Positions 45,207-59,073 of a stretch of 64,000 nt of DNA are shown in pieces (position 1 is the first letter of the stretch; each line of letters opens with the position of its first letter). The notes beneath the pieces were generated by a model, which did no database searches, was not told the origin of the DNA, and saw only the letters and a list, made by a program, of their open reading frames with translations. Position numbers and translations under genes: made by a program. The DNA is from Polytrichum commune (lineage: Eukaryota; Streptophyta; Polytrichopsida; Polytrichales; Polytrichaceae): contig OX485805.1 in the NCBI GenBank assembly GCA_950295325.1, positions 36,569,501-36,633,500 on the forward strand. The letters run 5' to 3'.

Positions 45207-48200
45207 ATGGCTTGCAGCTCTGGAGACCAAAATGATGTGCAGCACAAGATCTTCCTTAGCCATGCTGGAATGGAGAAAGATTTTGTGGAGCAACTGCACA
45301 AAGATTTGGAAAACATTTATCCTGGGCGAGTTTTTTTCGACAAGGACTCATTGCCATACGGTGAGAATTTTCCAAATCATATCCTCCATGCTGCTCAGAA
45401 CTGTGAGGTTGCTGTGATTGTGATCTCAGACAGCTACTTCAAACGCAAGTGGCCCATGATAGAGTTGGCAGCATTCGTTTCCTGTCAAAGCCAGTTTCCC
45501 CAGTTGAAGATTCTGCCATTGTTCTACAAGCTATCGGTGGAGGAGTTCAAACGACTAGAGAGGCAAAAGGAGTGGTTCGAAGAATGGGAGAACTTGAAAG
45601 ATTCAAGAATTCATGAGGAAACGTTGAAAGCTTGGAAAGATGCACTGCGAAGTATTTATCCTCTGAATGGGATCCAGATGATTCCTGGAGAAGGTGAAGT
45701 ATTCTACAGAAAGAGGATCGTCCAAGCTATATGTGACATGGTGCCTCCAGTGATTGAATTTGACGTGTCGCATGTTGAAGGCAAAGAACGTATTTGTACC
45801 TTCTTCCGAGAGGTAAGAATCCTTGGCGGCGTTGCCGTTCCATACTTGTGTCGATCGTTTGTGATTCTCAATTAAATTAACAAAGGTGGGTAAGAGAGGT
45901 TCAAATTCAAGAGTGACATGCACAATGCTATGATTATGATTTCATGTGGAGTGATCAATGTGTAAATTTTATGCATGGACCAGAAATTGGAGCCGTTCGA
46001 TGTAAATTGCTCTCCGTGCTTTTTTGGAATGTATGCGATGGGGGGAATGGGAAAGACGACCATGAGCAGGGTGTTGTGTAACGAGTTTTCATCAGAGTTC
46101 TTAGCAAAAGTATGTCATGTGGAGTTGAACAATCACGCTACTATCGATTTACGAAAGGCATTGTTGCGCACGCTTACGAAGTGGAACGAGATTGACATGA
46201 GCAAATTAACCGATGAATCCCAGGTTCAAATTCTCTCCCCGGCATATGTGACTGTTGTTGCCTTTTGGTTTTCTGCCGTGTTGAGCATTTCATGAAATTC
46301 ATGTGGAATTGCAGTCAAAGTAATGAACAAGAGGGCCTCTGCTTGCGTTTCAATTATGTTAACATATCAACAGACATTGAATCCATTAACTTAGTTGGAT
46401 GAGATGTATGTGCAGGTCCGTAATCTTCTCATTCAGCACGTCCCCAAGCATCGACTTTTCTTGGTTGTGGATAATGTATGGGATCAACAAAATTCAATAC
46501 AAGAGGCAAAGTCATTTTTGTCGTTGCCGTTTAAGAAAGGCACTGTGGTGTTGGTCACGGCACGCAGCATTGAGACACTGAATCTCTTCAAGAAAAAAAT
46601 ACCATGGAAAGATCGTTTCTGGACTCCCTTCTTGGATACACATGCAGCAACAAACTTGTTTCTCAACTCTGCGGGTTATAAGTCTTTGTCAGACTTAGAG
46701 CCCAAAGAGCAAGCTTTGACAAAAGCCTTCGTTCATTCTTGTTGGTTTTCAATGCTGGGTCCCTTGGGTGGTCGAGAGTATCACCCATTGGCTCTAAGGG
46801 TGCTCGGGGGATACGTCGGACAATATACGGGGCCTTGGGAAAACATAAAGATTGATTTCAAAAATTTGGGTGAGAATGAGAAGATAGATCCGCTATTTTC
46901 CGTGTTGGAGATTGGTTGGGAATCATTATCCACGAATTGCAGGAGCTTGTTTTTGGATATTGTTCAATTCAAAACGCATGAAAGAGGTTCTAGCGGTACC
47001 GTACTGACGCATTTTGTAAAATGGTATTCCACAATATTTGGTGTGGACAAAGCAAAAGTTCGTGAGTCGGTAAGCCCATATTTACACTCGGATGTATTTT
47101 TTGTCTGTTTGTTTGGATTGGAGTCTATCCATCATAATATGAACTCATGTGGCCTCTAGCATGTGAATCTTATCCTAATTAGTGAGAGTGGTACTAATTC
47201 TTAAAGCACGCACTATTTAGCCAAATCTCAAAGGTGCTAAGGGTTGAAATTTTTCCCGAGGGACACGAAATTCATGAAAGTATGCTCATTAACCAGAGAG
47301 TTGAAGAAAATTAGTGCGCACTTGTTATATGTGCGTGCCGCATGCTTGTTTATGAGTAGTGCCAATGCTGGTACTTTTAATGAATTGTGTTGTATTTTTT
47401 AGTAATTTCAGTAAATATTGTCGAGTTTAACATGCTTCTCAAAGCATTTGGTGGCACTAATTTCACAGCTTAAATAAATTCAGTATCACACTCACTAATT
47501 TCCCACCCTCATTATTAGCCCACCTTCATTAATTGGGATAATCAATGTAATCATTACGAATCATTAGAGGATTGAAATTGGATGGATATTATCAAGTCAC
47601 CAAGGTTACCCTGATAGAATCAAACTTTGGTCACAACGAGGTTAAAATGAGCACATTAAAATATGTACAATGCTTGATGTAGGTTGTGAATATCAATTTG
47701 ATGTAAAGTTAGAAGTTCACCAACATTTTTTTTATTGGGTGAATTGGTGAGTCATCATTGGAAGTTGCTATATATTTGTATATATTTTCTAGTAATTTCA
47801 CTACTCCAATGAGTGTTTGAAGAATTTTTTTAGATAAAGAACCTATTTTCCATGTTCTGCTATTAACACTTGAGCCATGTACTAGGCGATGAAGTGGGAA
47901 AGTGATTACATTAATGCCCTCTTCTTGGCTTCATAACTTGTCTAATACTAAAAGCTTGTTTTATAATTTCATTGAGAAACCATCTGTTTTTTCAAATCAT
48001 TAATTTTCAATTGGTGGCTTGACTTATTTGCATTGCAGTTGGAAATACTCAAGAGACGATCCATCTTGAATCTTGATAATATTTGGGGACAGGAGCGTTT
48101 TTCAGTCCATGATTTGTATCGTGAATTTGCAACAAGAGAAGCCAACAAATCAACCCACTTGTGTAATTGTATACTTCGTGGTAGAGGAGACAATAAATAT

Positions 48201-51200
48201 TACCAAAAGAAAAGACTCACAATGCGTGGGAGCAACATCGTTAGCCTTACCAAGCAAGGACTATGTGAGTGCTCCGCAAATGTTGAGATACTGAGAGTGG
48301 TGGGTTGTGATCATTTGACGATCGTGGATTTGCGAGGCATGAAGGACCTCCTCAGTGTTGAGCTTCTTGACTGTGAGTCTTTGAAGCAAGTTTATTTGGA
48401 TGATCTCCAAAATCTCGTTTGGCTACATATAGATGAAACCGAAAGTTCAATGATTTTGAGTATGAAAGGTTTGGTGTCCTTACACATCTTAAAACTATTT
48501 GGTGAATATTGTTATTCGAACAATAGTCAATCAACATTTTGTGGGTCGTTGGATTTACTCCAAGATTGTACAAGTCTGCTTGAATTGGAATTGGAAGGTT
48601 TTAGAGGATCGTTGGAGTTTCCAAATCTTAGGAACTCAAAAAAACTGAGGAGTTTCATTGGAAAATACTGCATAAAGATAAAGACATTACGAGGCCTTTC
48701 AAATTTGGAAGAATTGCGACATCTTGAGTTTTTTAAGGTGGGCTTGGTTGACATTGATGGCCTTGATGTATTGAAGAAATTGGAAATATTGGACATCAGG
48801 GAGTGCTTCAAATTGAAAGCAATTCCTAACTTGGAGAATATGGGTTTGACTTTACATACCATCGTTGCTCAAAATTGCAACTATTTGGAATATGTTTCAT
48901 CCTTGAACAAACTCTCTAGTTTACAATACTTGGACATCTCTGGTTGCAAACAACTTGGAGAAATCCATGGAGTTGACCAACTCCAAAACCTCATCAACTT
49001 CAAGTGTGGTGGGACAAGGATAAGGTACCTCCCGGATTTGAGCATGTTGATAATGTTGAATTCGCTTGATGTGTCCTCCACACCCATTGAACAAATTGGT
49101 GGTCTACCAAAGAACCTTAGAGTTTTTAGAATCCACAACTGTGCACAGGTCAAGAAATTACCAAATCTAAGCCAACTCAGTTGCTTACAATACTTGTACA
49201 TCTTTGGTTGCAAACAACTTAAAGAAATTCATGGCGTTGACCAACTCCAAAACCTCATCAACTTCAATTGCAATGGGACAAGAATAAGGTACCTCCCGGA
49301 TTTGAGCATGTTGACAACATTGAATTCGTTTGATGCGTCCACCACACCCATTGAAAAAATTCGTGGTCTACCTATACACCTCAAAGCTTTTGATATTCAC
49401 AACTGTGCCCAAGTCAAGGAATTACCAAATCTAAGCCAACTTGGTCGCTTACAAAACTTGGATGTATCTCGTTGCAAACAAGTTGAAGAAATCCATGGTG
49501 TTGACCAACTCCAAAACCTCAAGGACCTCAATTGCAGTGGGACAAGCATAAGGTACCTCCCGGATTTGAGCATGTTGACAACGCTCTATTCACTTGATGT
49601 GTCCTCCACACCCATTGAACAAATTGGTGGTCTACCTACGAAGCTCAAAGTTTTTGATATTCACAACTGTGCACACGTCAAGAAATTACCAAATCTAAGC
49701 CATTTTGGTCGCTTACAAAACTTTGACATCTCTGGTTGCGAACAACTTGGAGAAATCCATGGCGTTGACCAACTCCAAAACCTCTACAACTTCAAGTGCA
49801 ATGGGACAAGCATAAAGTACCTCCCCGGTTTGAGCATGTTGACAATGTTGAATTCGTTTGATGTGTCTTCCACACCCATTGAACAAATTGGTGGTTTTCC
49901 TATTCACCTCAAAGCTTTTGATATTCACAACTGTGCACAAGTCAAGGAATTACCAAATCTAAGCCAACTTGGTGGTTTACAAAACTTGGATGTATCTGGT
50001 TGCAAACAAGTTGAAGAAATCCATGGCGTTGACCAACTCCAAAACCTCTACAACTTCAAGTGCAATGGGACAAGCATAAAGTACCTCCCGGATTTGAGCA
50101 TGTTGACATTGTTGAAAAGACTTGATATGTCCTCCACACCCATTGAACAAATTGGTGGCCTACCTGAGAACCTTGAAGTTTTTGGTATTCACAACTGTGC
50201 ACAGGTCAAGGAATTACCAAATCTAAGCCAGCTCAGTTGCTTACAAAAGTTGAACTTCTCTGGTTGCAAACAACTTGAAGAAATTCATGGCGTTGACCAA
50301 CTCCAAAACCTCATCAACTTCAATTGCAATGGGACAAGCATAAGGTACCTCCCGGATTTGAGCATGTTGACAACATTGAAATCGTTTGATGCGTCCACCA
50401 CACCCATTGAAGAAATTCGTGGTCTACCTATACACCTCAAAGATTTTGATATTCACAACTGTGCCCAAGTCAAGGAATTACCAAATCTAAGCCAACTTGG
50501 TCGCTTACAACACTTGGATGTATCTGGTTGCAAAGAAGTTGAAGAAATCCATGGCGTTGACCAACTCCAAAACCTTCAGGGCCTCAACTGCAGTGGGACA
50601 AGCATAAGGTACCTCCCGGATTTGAGCATGTTGACAACGCTCTATTTGCTTCATGTGTCCTCCACACCCATTGAACAAATTGGTGATCTACCTAAGACCC
50701 TCCAAACTTTTGATATTCACAACTGTGCACAGGTCAAGAAATTACCAAATCTAAACCAACTTGGTTTGTTAGAAAATTTGGACATCTCTGGTTGCGAACA
50801 ACTTGGAGAAATCCATGGCATTGACCAACTCCAAAACCTCAAGGACCTCAATTGCAGTGGGACAAGAATAAAGTACCTCCCGGATTTGAGCATGTTGAGA
50901 ATGTTGAATTCGTTTGATGTGTCCTCCACACCCATTGAACAAATTGGTGGTCTTCCTATTCACCTCAAAACTTTTGATATTCACAACTGTGCACAAGTCA
51001 AGGAATTACCAAATCTAAGCCAACTTGGTCACTTACAAAATTTGGATGTATCTGGTTGCAAAGAAGTTGAAGAAATCCATGGCATTGACCAACTCCAAAA
51101 CCTCATCAACTTCAAGTGGGGAGGGACAAGCATAAGGTACCTCCCGGATTTGAAGCATGTGACAATGTTGAATTCTTTTGATGCGTCCTCCACACCCATT

Positions 51201-51371
51201 GAACAAATTGGTGGCCTACCTGAGAACCTTGAAGTTTTTGGTATTCACAACTGTGCACAGGTCAAGGAATTACCAAATCTATGCCAACTTTGTCGCTTAC
51301 AAAACTTGGACGCATCTGGTTGCAAACAAGTTGAAGAAATCCATGGCGATGAGCAACTCCAAGACCTCTAA
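45207..51371 (+). CDS. TNL-B: intact TIR-NB-ARC-LRR immune receptor (1,610 residues)
   Basis: Coding exons are 45,207-45,812, 45,984-46,223, 46,416-47,069 and 48,039-51,371, all phase 0 with GT..AG introns. The TIR domain spans about residues 12-160 (IFLSHAGMEKDFVEQL, FFDKDSLPYGENF, and Glu86 in KWPMIEL, the expected NADase glutamate). NB-ARC: P-loop GMGGMGKTT with Lys226; kinase-2 LFLVVDNVW with Asp301; RNBS-B VVLVTARS; GLPL-like YHPLALRVLGG; RNBS-D CRSLFLDI; MHD-like VHD at 523-525 (Met to Val). Residues about 560-1,610 are LRRs, the last ~820 being nine and a half 88-residue modules. TNLs sense pathogen molecules and trigger defence in the cytoplasm or nucleus. No break was seen; expression is unproven. 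Confidence 0.92.
47070..48038 (+). other. TNL-B intron 3
   Basis: A 969-bp AT-rich intron collinear with TNL-A intron 3, with donor GTAAGC and acceptor TTGCAG. No nested feature was recognised. Confidence 0.75.
48910..51371 (+). repeat. 264-bp LRR module array of TNL-B (9 full modules plus a part)
   Basis: The landmark GGTACCTCCCGGATTTGAG (or a close variant) recurs every 264 bp from about 49,023 to about 51,137. Module variants show order. Modules 2 and 6 share DASTTPIE.IRGLPIHLK, modules 3 and 7 share VEEIHGVDQLQNL plus LNCSG, modules 4 and 8 share DISGCEQLGEIHG, and modules 5 and 9 share GLPENLEVFGIHNC. So modules 2-5 and 6-9 are copies of one four-module block (1,056 bp, 352 residues). 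Confidence 0.92.
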
Positions 51372-51439
51372 TTTCAGTCGATTTATTTTGACGATGCAAA
51401 ATTTTGATTCGAACCAATTATTTGATTCGACTGATAAAT

Positions 51440-52277
51440 GTTTTTTTGCGCCTCGTCATGAGGAGTGCCCGAAATACCATGGGCACAAGGGGGACCCCGG
51501 AATGGCACCTGGGACTTGTGCCGCCGTTGGTGAGAGGACCCAAGTGATCCTAGTGTGGGCGCTTCTATGGGAATTTGAGTTGGTCGCTGCCCCGGAATAG
51601 CGCCCTGGTACTGCAGTGGCCTGGGAGTGCCTCCCGGGACTGCCAAGGTTTGAACAAACATAATTTCCTCAATACTTGCCCAAATGAAGCAAATGAGGGG
51701 TGCATCGCCATCTACGTGAAGCGTAGATCAAGATGAAGTGGTTGCTTGTTAGCATGAAGGACTACATCAGGAAGCTATGATGGTATGAACCTTCTAGGGG
51801 CTTCCAGGCCCAGAGGCTAAGGGAAAATGTCTACTTGACCCAATTCTTGGTAGAGAGACAAAAGAATTTTTGACAGTGGGGTAGGGGCTCTGCCTAGAGT
51901 GCTAGAGGCTTATATAGGTGAGGAGGTGTGGCCTCACCTTGTCGCGCACCTCTCCATGAAGAGTGCCCGAAACATCATGGGCACAAAAGGGACCTCGGAG
52001 TGACACCCGGGACTTGTGCCGCCGTTGGTGAGAAGGCCCAAGTGATCCAAATGTGGGCAAGGGCCCCAGGGGTTGGGAAGGCCTCCCACCCATGGAGACT
52101 AGGAGGCACGAGGGTAAGGCCATGAGCTATGCGTAGCTTATGGCGTGTAGATTTTAAAATGCTCAAGAACATCTCAATCGGAGGTGTGGGCTAAGGGATA
52201 TGGCAATTTGAGTTGGGCGTTGTTCCGGAACAACGCCCTGATACAACACTGGCTTGGGAGTGCCTCCCGGGACTGCC
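51440..52277. repeat. Repeat module downstream of TNL-B
   Basis: Counterpart of the unit A module: GAGGAGTGCCCGAAATACC at about 51,460 and GAAGAGTGCCCGAAACATC at about 51,958 are its two internal copies, with GCTTATATAGGTGAG between (about 51,909). Relative to A it lacks about 150 bp near 51,560 and the LTR-type insertion. It joins katanin-flanking DNA at 52,277 (GACTGCC|ATGTG). Confidence 0.6.
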
Positions 52278-52560
52278 ATGTGTTATGTTGAGTGAGAAAT
52301 ACTTCAATCTAAGAGACTCTAGCTTCATTCAATGAGTTGTGATGAATTGTCATTGGGACCACACCCAAATACAACACAATGAATAAATACAACAAATCCA
52401 ACCCAACTCTAGTATACTAGCATAACTTATTACCTATAGCTTTTTTTTCGCTCCTGCATATTGCACTCTTTGTTCTCATGACCCAAAGAGACATGCTAAA
52501 ACTAAACTCAAATCTAAGATGGATGTTTCTACGACCAAAGTAAGCATGATGCAAGTTCTA

Positions 52561-55458
<2,898 letters not shown>

Positions 55459-57150
55459 CGCAAATATAACAAAGCCATTGTTCTTAATGATCATAGTGAT
55501 TTGACCTCAAATTTGCAACGATCATCACATATAAACATGTTCGTCAAACCTTTGGTTTAGAGTGTATCTCACACAATTTCATGCATAGGAGGAGATTGAA
55601 TTTCAGCACCAATGAATTATAAACTTCACCCTTGAAGACCTCAGAGGTAAAGCATTTTCTAAAACTATACGTTTAAAGAAAACTTCAAAAATTCAAAAAT
55701 TTTAAAACCAAACAAATAAAAAACTTTAACAATAACACAATAGAGAAGTTATGATGCACGCTGCACCATCAAAAAATGACATTTGTGCAGTTAGCACTAC
55801 ATGACTTATTTTTGTCCTCCCATTGTGATTGTACAAGTAGTTTTATTGAAACTTCACCACAAATCATAAACGTCATTGTTTTGACAAGAAACTTTATTTG
55901 ATTGGTGGAAAGTTGTGAGCACATTATGATCTTGTGGTGATCCTTCTGTCAAAATATCTCTTGAGATATGAGCACCATAATCTACATGAAGTATAGAGGA
56001 TTACACTCGACAAGCTTTTGGAGGCAATAGACGATGCCAACAGCCACGTATGGGGAATTGTTGTTGCTAAAGAAAAAAAACTTGAACAGAAAACTCAATC
56101 TTTTATCAAGATCCAAGAGTCCAATTTGGGGATGTTTTGGCCATCAAAGTGTGGTTTAATAGTTAACATGAACACATTGGCAATCGACATACCACAATCC
56201 TAATAACAAGAACAACATGATCATCAGCATCTTCGAGGTTTCAAAAACTCTCCATGTGGCAACAAATTCTAGGAAAACCTCTAAATGACAAAATTTGGGA
56301 CCCCCCGCCTTTCACTTGGAAATGTTCATTACTTTCTCCCCAAGGTACGCAACCCCCGTAAAATATGGCCTTCATTATAATCACTTATAATGCATTTAGT
56401 CCAATCTCAGGTGATACAATTTTTATTAATATAGGAAATTCTTGTAGCCCTTCTACCAACAATCTATAATTCTTCATTGTCAATCCCTTCTCAACATGGT
56501 TAATTATGCACTCCTCCCTCTCTAGATGGTTCATTTGTGTTTCTTAAAGTTGTGGGTAATTCCGTCCTATAAATGGACTCCTATATTTTTTATTTGCATG
56601 CTTCTACATCAGTCATGAAGCTCAATAGCTTTTGGCAATAATCTTGTAACTTGGAAATGGTCTTATTCCTTTTAGGAGGCAATCGCCTTCTCATAACTTT
56701 CATCATGAATCTTCGTATTAGTCCAAATCTTAATCACCTTTTTCTTTTTACTTCAACATAATTCACTTTAATCTAACTTTACATTGATCAATCATGCAAC
56801 ATTCACTTACAAATTGATTCTCATGAAAAGACCAATGCCAACACCTGCAAGGTAAGAACATTGCTACAATTCTTCCATACAATTACATCATTAAGCAATG
56901 ATCCAATGAAATGAAACATACAGGCTATGGCCAAGCTATCCAATCATCCTTAAAGACCAATACCTTGCATACATCATATGATAGCAAATACTCATGATAC
57001 CAACAACCTAACTTAGCCCAACAACTTTCTTAACACGTGCACTAATGTTCTCGGTTGCACTCACATGGCTATAGCCTACTACTTCCGTCTTCACTCATCA
57101 CCCTCGAGGTAGTTCGCTTACCTCACTTCGTGTTTCGTGTTTCGTGTTTC
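55459..57150. other. Gene-poor unit body, unit B
   Basis: Collinear with 28,819-30,510. The 61-codon frame at 56,018-56,203 is the counterpart of 29,379-29,564 and is unrecognised. No gene is supported. Confidence 0.5.
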
Positions 57151-57159
57151 GTGTTTTGT

Positions 57160-57860
57160 GGTGTATGGGTCGGGCTTAATCCATTATGATCTATTTAGGG
57201 GTATACTAAAATTAGGTGAATAGTGTGAAAAATGTTGTCTATTTCAGGGTCGGAAAACATGGTAAAAAGCAGTCCGATTATGGATTTACTTAGGGCCCGA
57301 TTGAAATTAAGTGTACAAAAACACGAATGGGTTCTGACACACTTACGTATAAGTGCGGTATATGGGTCGGGTGGATTCGATTATGATCGATTTAGGGGCA
57401 CACTAAAATTAGGTGAATAGTGTGAAAAGTGATATCTATTTCAGGGTCGGAAAACACGGTAAGAAGGGGTTGGAATTTGGATTTATTTAGGGCCCGATTG
57501 AAAGTAGGTATACGAAAAAAGAATGGGGTTAATGACACTTACGTAAAAGTGCGGTGAATGGGTGCGGTGGATTTGATTTCGATCTATTTAGGGGAAGAAC
57601 AAAATTAGGCAAATAGTGTGATCTATTTCAGGGTTGAGGGTAAAAAAGGGTATGTTTACAGGGTAAAAAGGGGTCGTAATTTGCATTTACTTAGGGCCCG
57701 ATTGAAAGTAGGTATAGGAAACAAGAATGGGTTTGGACACACTTAGGTATAAGTGCGGTGGATGGTGGGGTTGAATGGATTATGATGTATATAGAGACCT
57801 ACCCAAAAAAAATAGTGAAATAGGGTGATCTATTTCAAGGTTGGATGAATGCGGGAGGTA
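57160..57860. repeat. ~197-bp tandem repeat, unit B copy
   Basis: Counterpart of 30,515-31,240, with GATCTATTTAGGGG-type anchors at about 57,188, 57,383, 57,580 and 57,785 and the same internal order. The shared decay pattern shows the array predates the duplication. Confidence 0.8.
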
Positions 57861-57989
57861 GGAAATAGTCAATTCGATGCGAGGCACATTTAGGTATGAA
57901 TCAAATAGGTTGGTATAGTGGCGGATTCGATTTTGTTTCATTCGTGTAGGAGGGATGGAATGGAACGTAACACACTGGGGTGTGAATGG

Positions 57990-58370
57990 GTTACCCTGGT
58001 AACTGGTGGAATTTATGATTTTGGGAGCGGATTAAAAAAATGTTTAGATGTCGATCTCTTTGAAAGCTTCGTGTATTTGCGAGGGGTTTGGGAAAAGGTG
58101 CGGAGTGGAAGCGATTACGGGTTTGGTCGGTTTTGGAGCGGATTTTAAAAAATCCCGGTAATTGGTGGAATTTACTGCCGGATGGGGAAAAGTTACGATT
58201 TTGACGTGTTTGGGAGCGGATTAAAAAAAGATAACGATGTCGATGTCTTTGGGGGCTTGGGGTATTTACCAGGGGTTTGGGAAAAGGTGCGGAATGGAAG
58301 CAATTGCGGGTTTGGTTGGTTTAGGAGTGGATTAAAAGGAAGCCCGGTAATTGGTGGAATTTACTAGCAG
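57990..58370. repeat. ~190-bp tandem repeat, unit B copy
   Basis: Counterpart of 31,345-31,735, with GGGAGCGGATTAAAAAAA at about 58,023 and 58,212 and GAGGGGTTTGGGAAAAGG-type words about 190 bp apart. Confidence 0.7.
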
Positions 58371-58420
58371 TGGAAGTTACTGTATATGTAAGAAAAACAT
58401 TTGTCTTTGTTCATCAATTT

Positions 58421-58540
58421 CTAAGTATGGTGAGTTGGTTAGAGTGTTAAGCTTGAGGTCTCGAGTTCAAACCCGATTACGAATCGTGGTGACAGAGTTA
58501 GGCTGCCATAGAAATCCATGCAATCCAAAAAACAATTTTC
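58421..58540 (+). mobile_element. tRNA-derived SINE-like sequence, unit B
   Basis: TATGGTGAGTTGGTTAGAGT (A-box region) and GTCTCGAGTTCAAACCCG (B box), orthologous to 31,781-31,900. Confidence 0.55.
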
Positions 58541-58785
58541 TTGCCCGAAAAATCCGGGCAGTACAAAAAGAAGTTTTTTTTTAAATCTTTTTGTGACCAG
58601 ATCAACAAAAAAAATCAACAAAACTATGTTACATCGTGTCTAGGTCAACGCGTCCTAAGTAACAACCGCGACCAACGCCTTTCTGTTGATTTTTTGTTGA
58701 TCCGGACGTAGAATTTCTACTAGTGGTGGTGTGTGTGTTTTGAACACACTTTAAGCTAAGATTGTAAACAAAAAGTTGGACCAAA

Positions 58786-59073
58786 ATGTTAGCTCCAATT
58801 AAGGTTTGGTTTGTTGCGAGAGTTTATAGGATGCATAGAAGATTTGGTAATAGTTGGGTGGAGTATAAGAATCCAATTGATTTGAAACATGGTTGTCCAT
58901 CAAACATGGAGATTGCCTTATGTTGGTATAAAAAAGGAACCAAGAACAAGTGGACATGCTATCTTATTAATCATTTGATGATAGACTTAGAAACAATAAT
59001 TGCATTAACTGCTATGCCATATACAGTAGACTTAGATAGTTATGAATTACATCCAAGGGATGAAAAAGAGTGA
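58786..59073 (+). CDS. 95-residue ORF of unknown function, unit B
   Basis: Counterpart of 32,147-32,434, beginning MLAPIKVWFVARVYRMHRRF. It is open, with five amino acid differences and no silent change from the unit A copy. The family is not recognised; it may be a relic exon. Confidence 0.35.
   Translation: MLAPIKVWFVARVYRMHRRFGNSWVEYKNPIDLKHGCPSNMEIALCWYKKGTKNKWTCYLINHLMIDLETIIALTAMPYTVDLDSYELHPRDEKE

Noticed and set aside
48910-51371. Regular tandem repeats suggesting a CRISPR-like or satellite array
   Set aside because: The period is 264 bp, it is in frame and it encodes LRRs in an otherwise complete TNL. There are no spacers, and this is a plant nuclear sequence.
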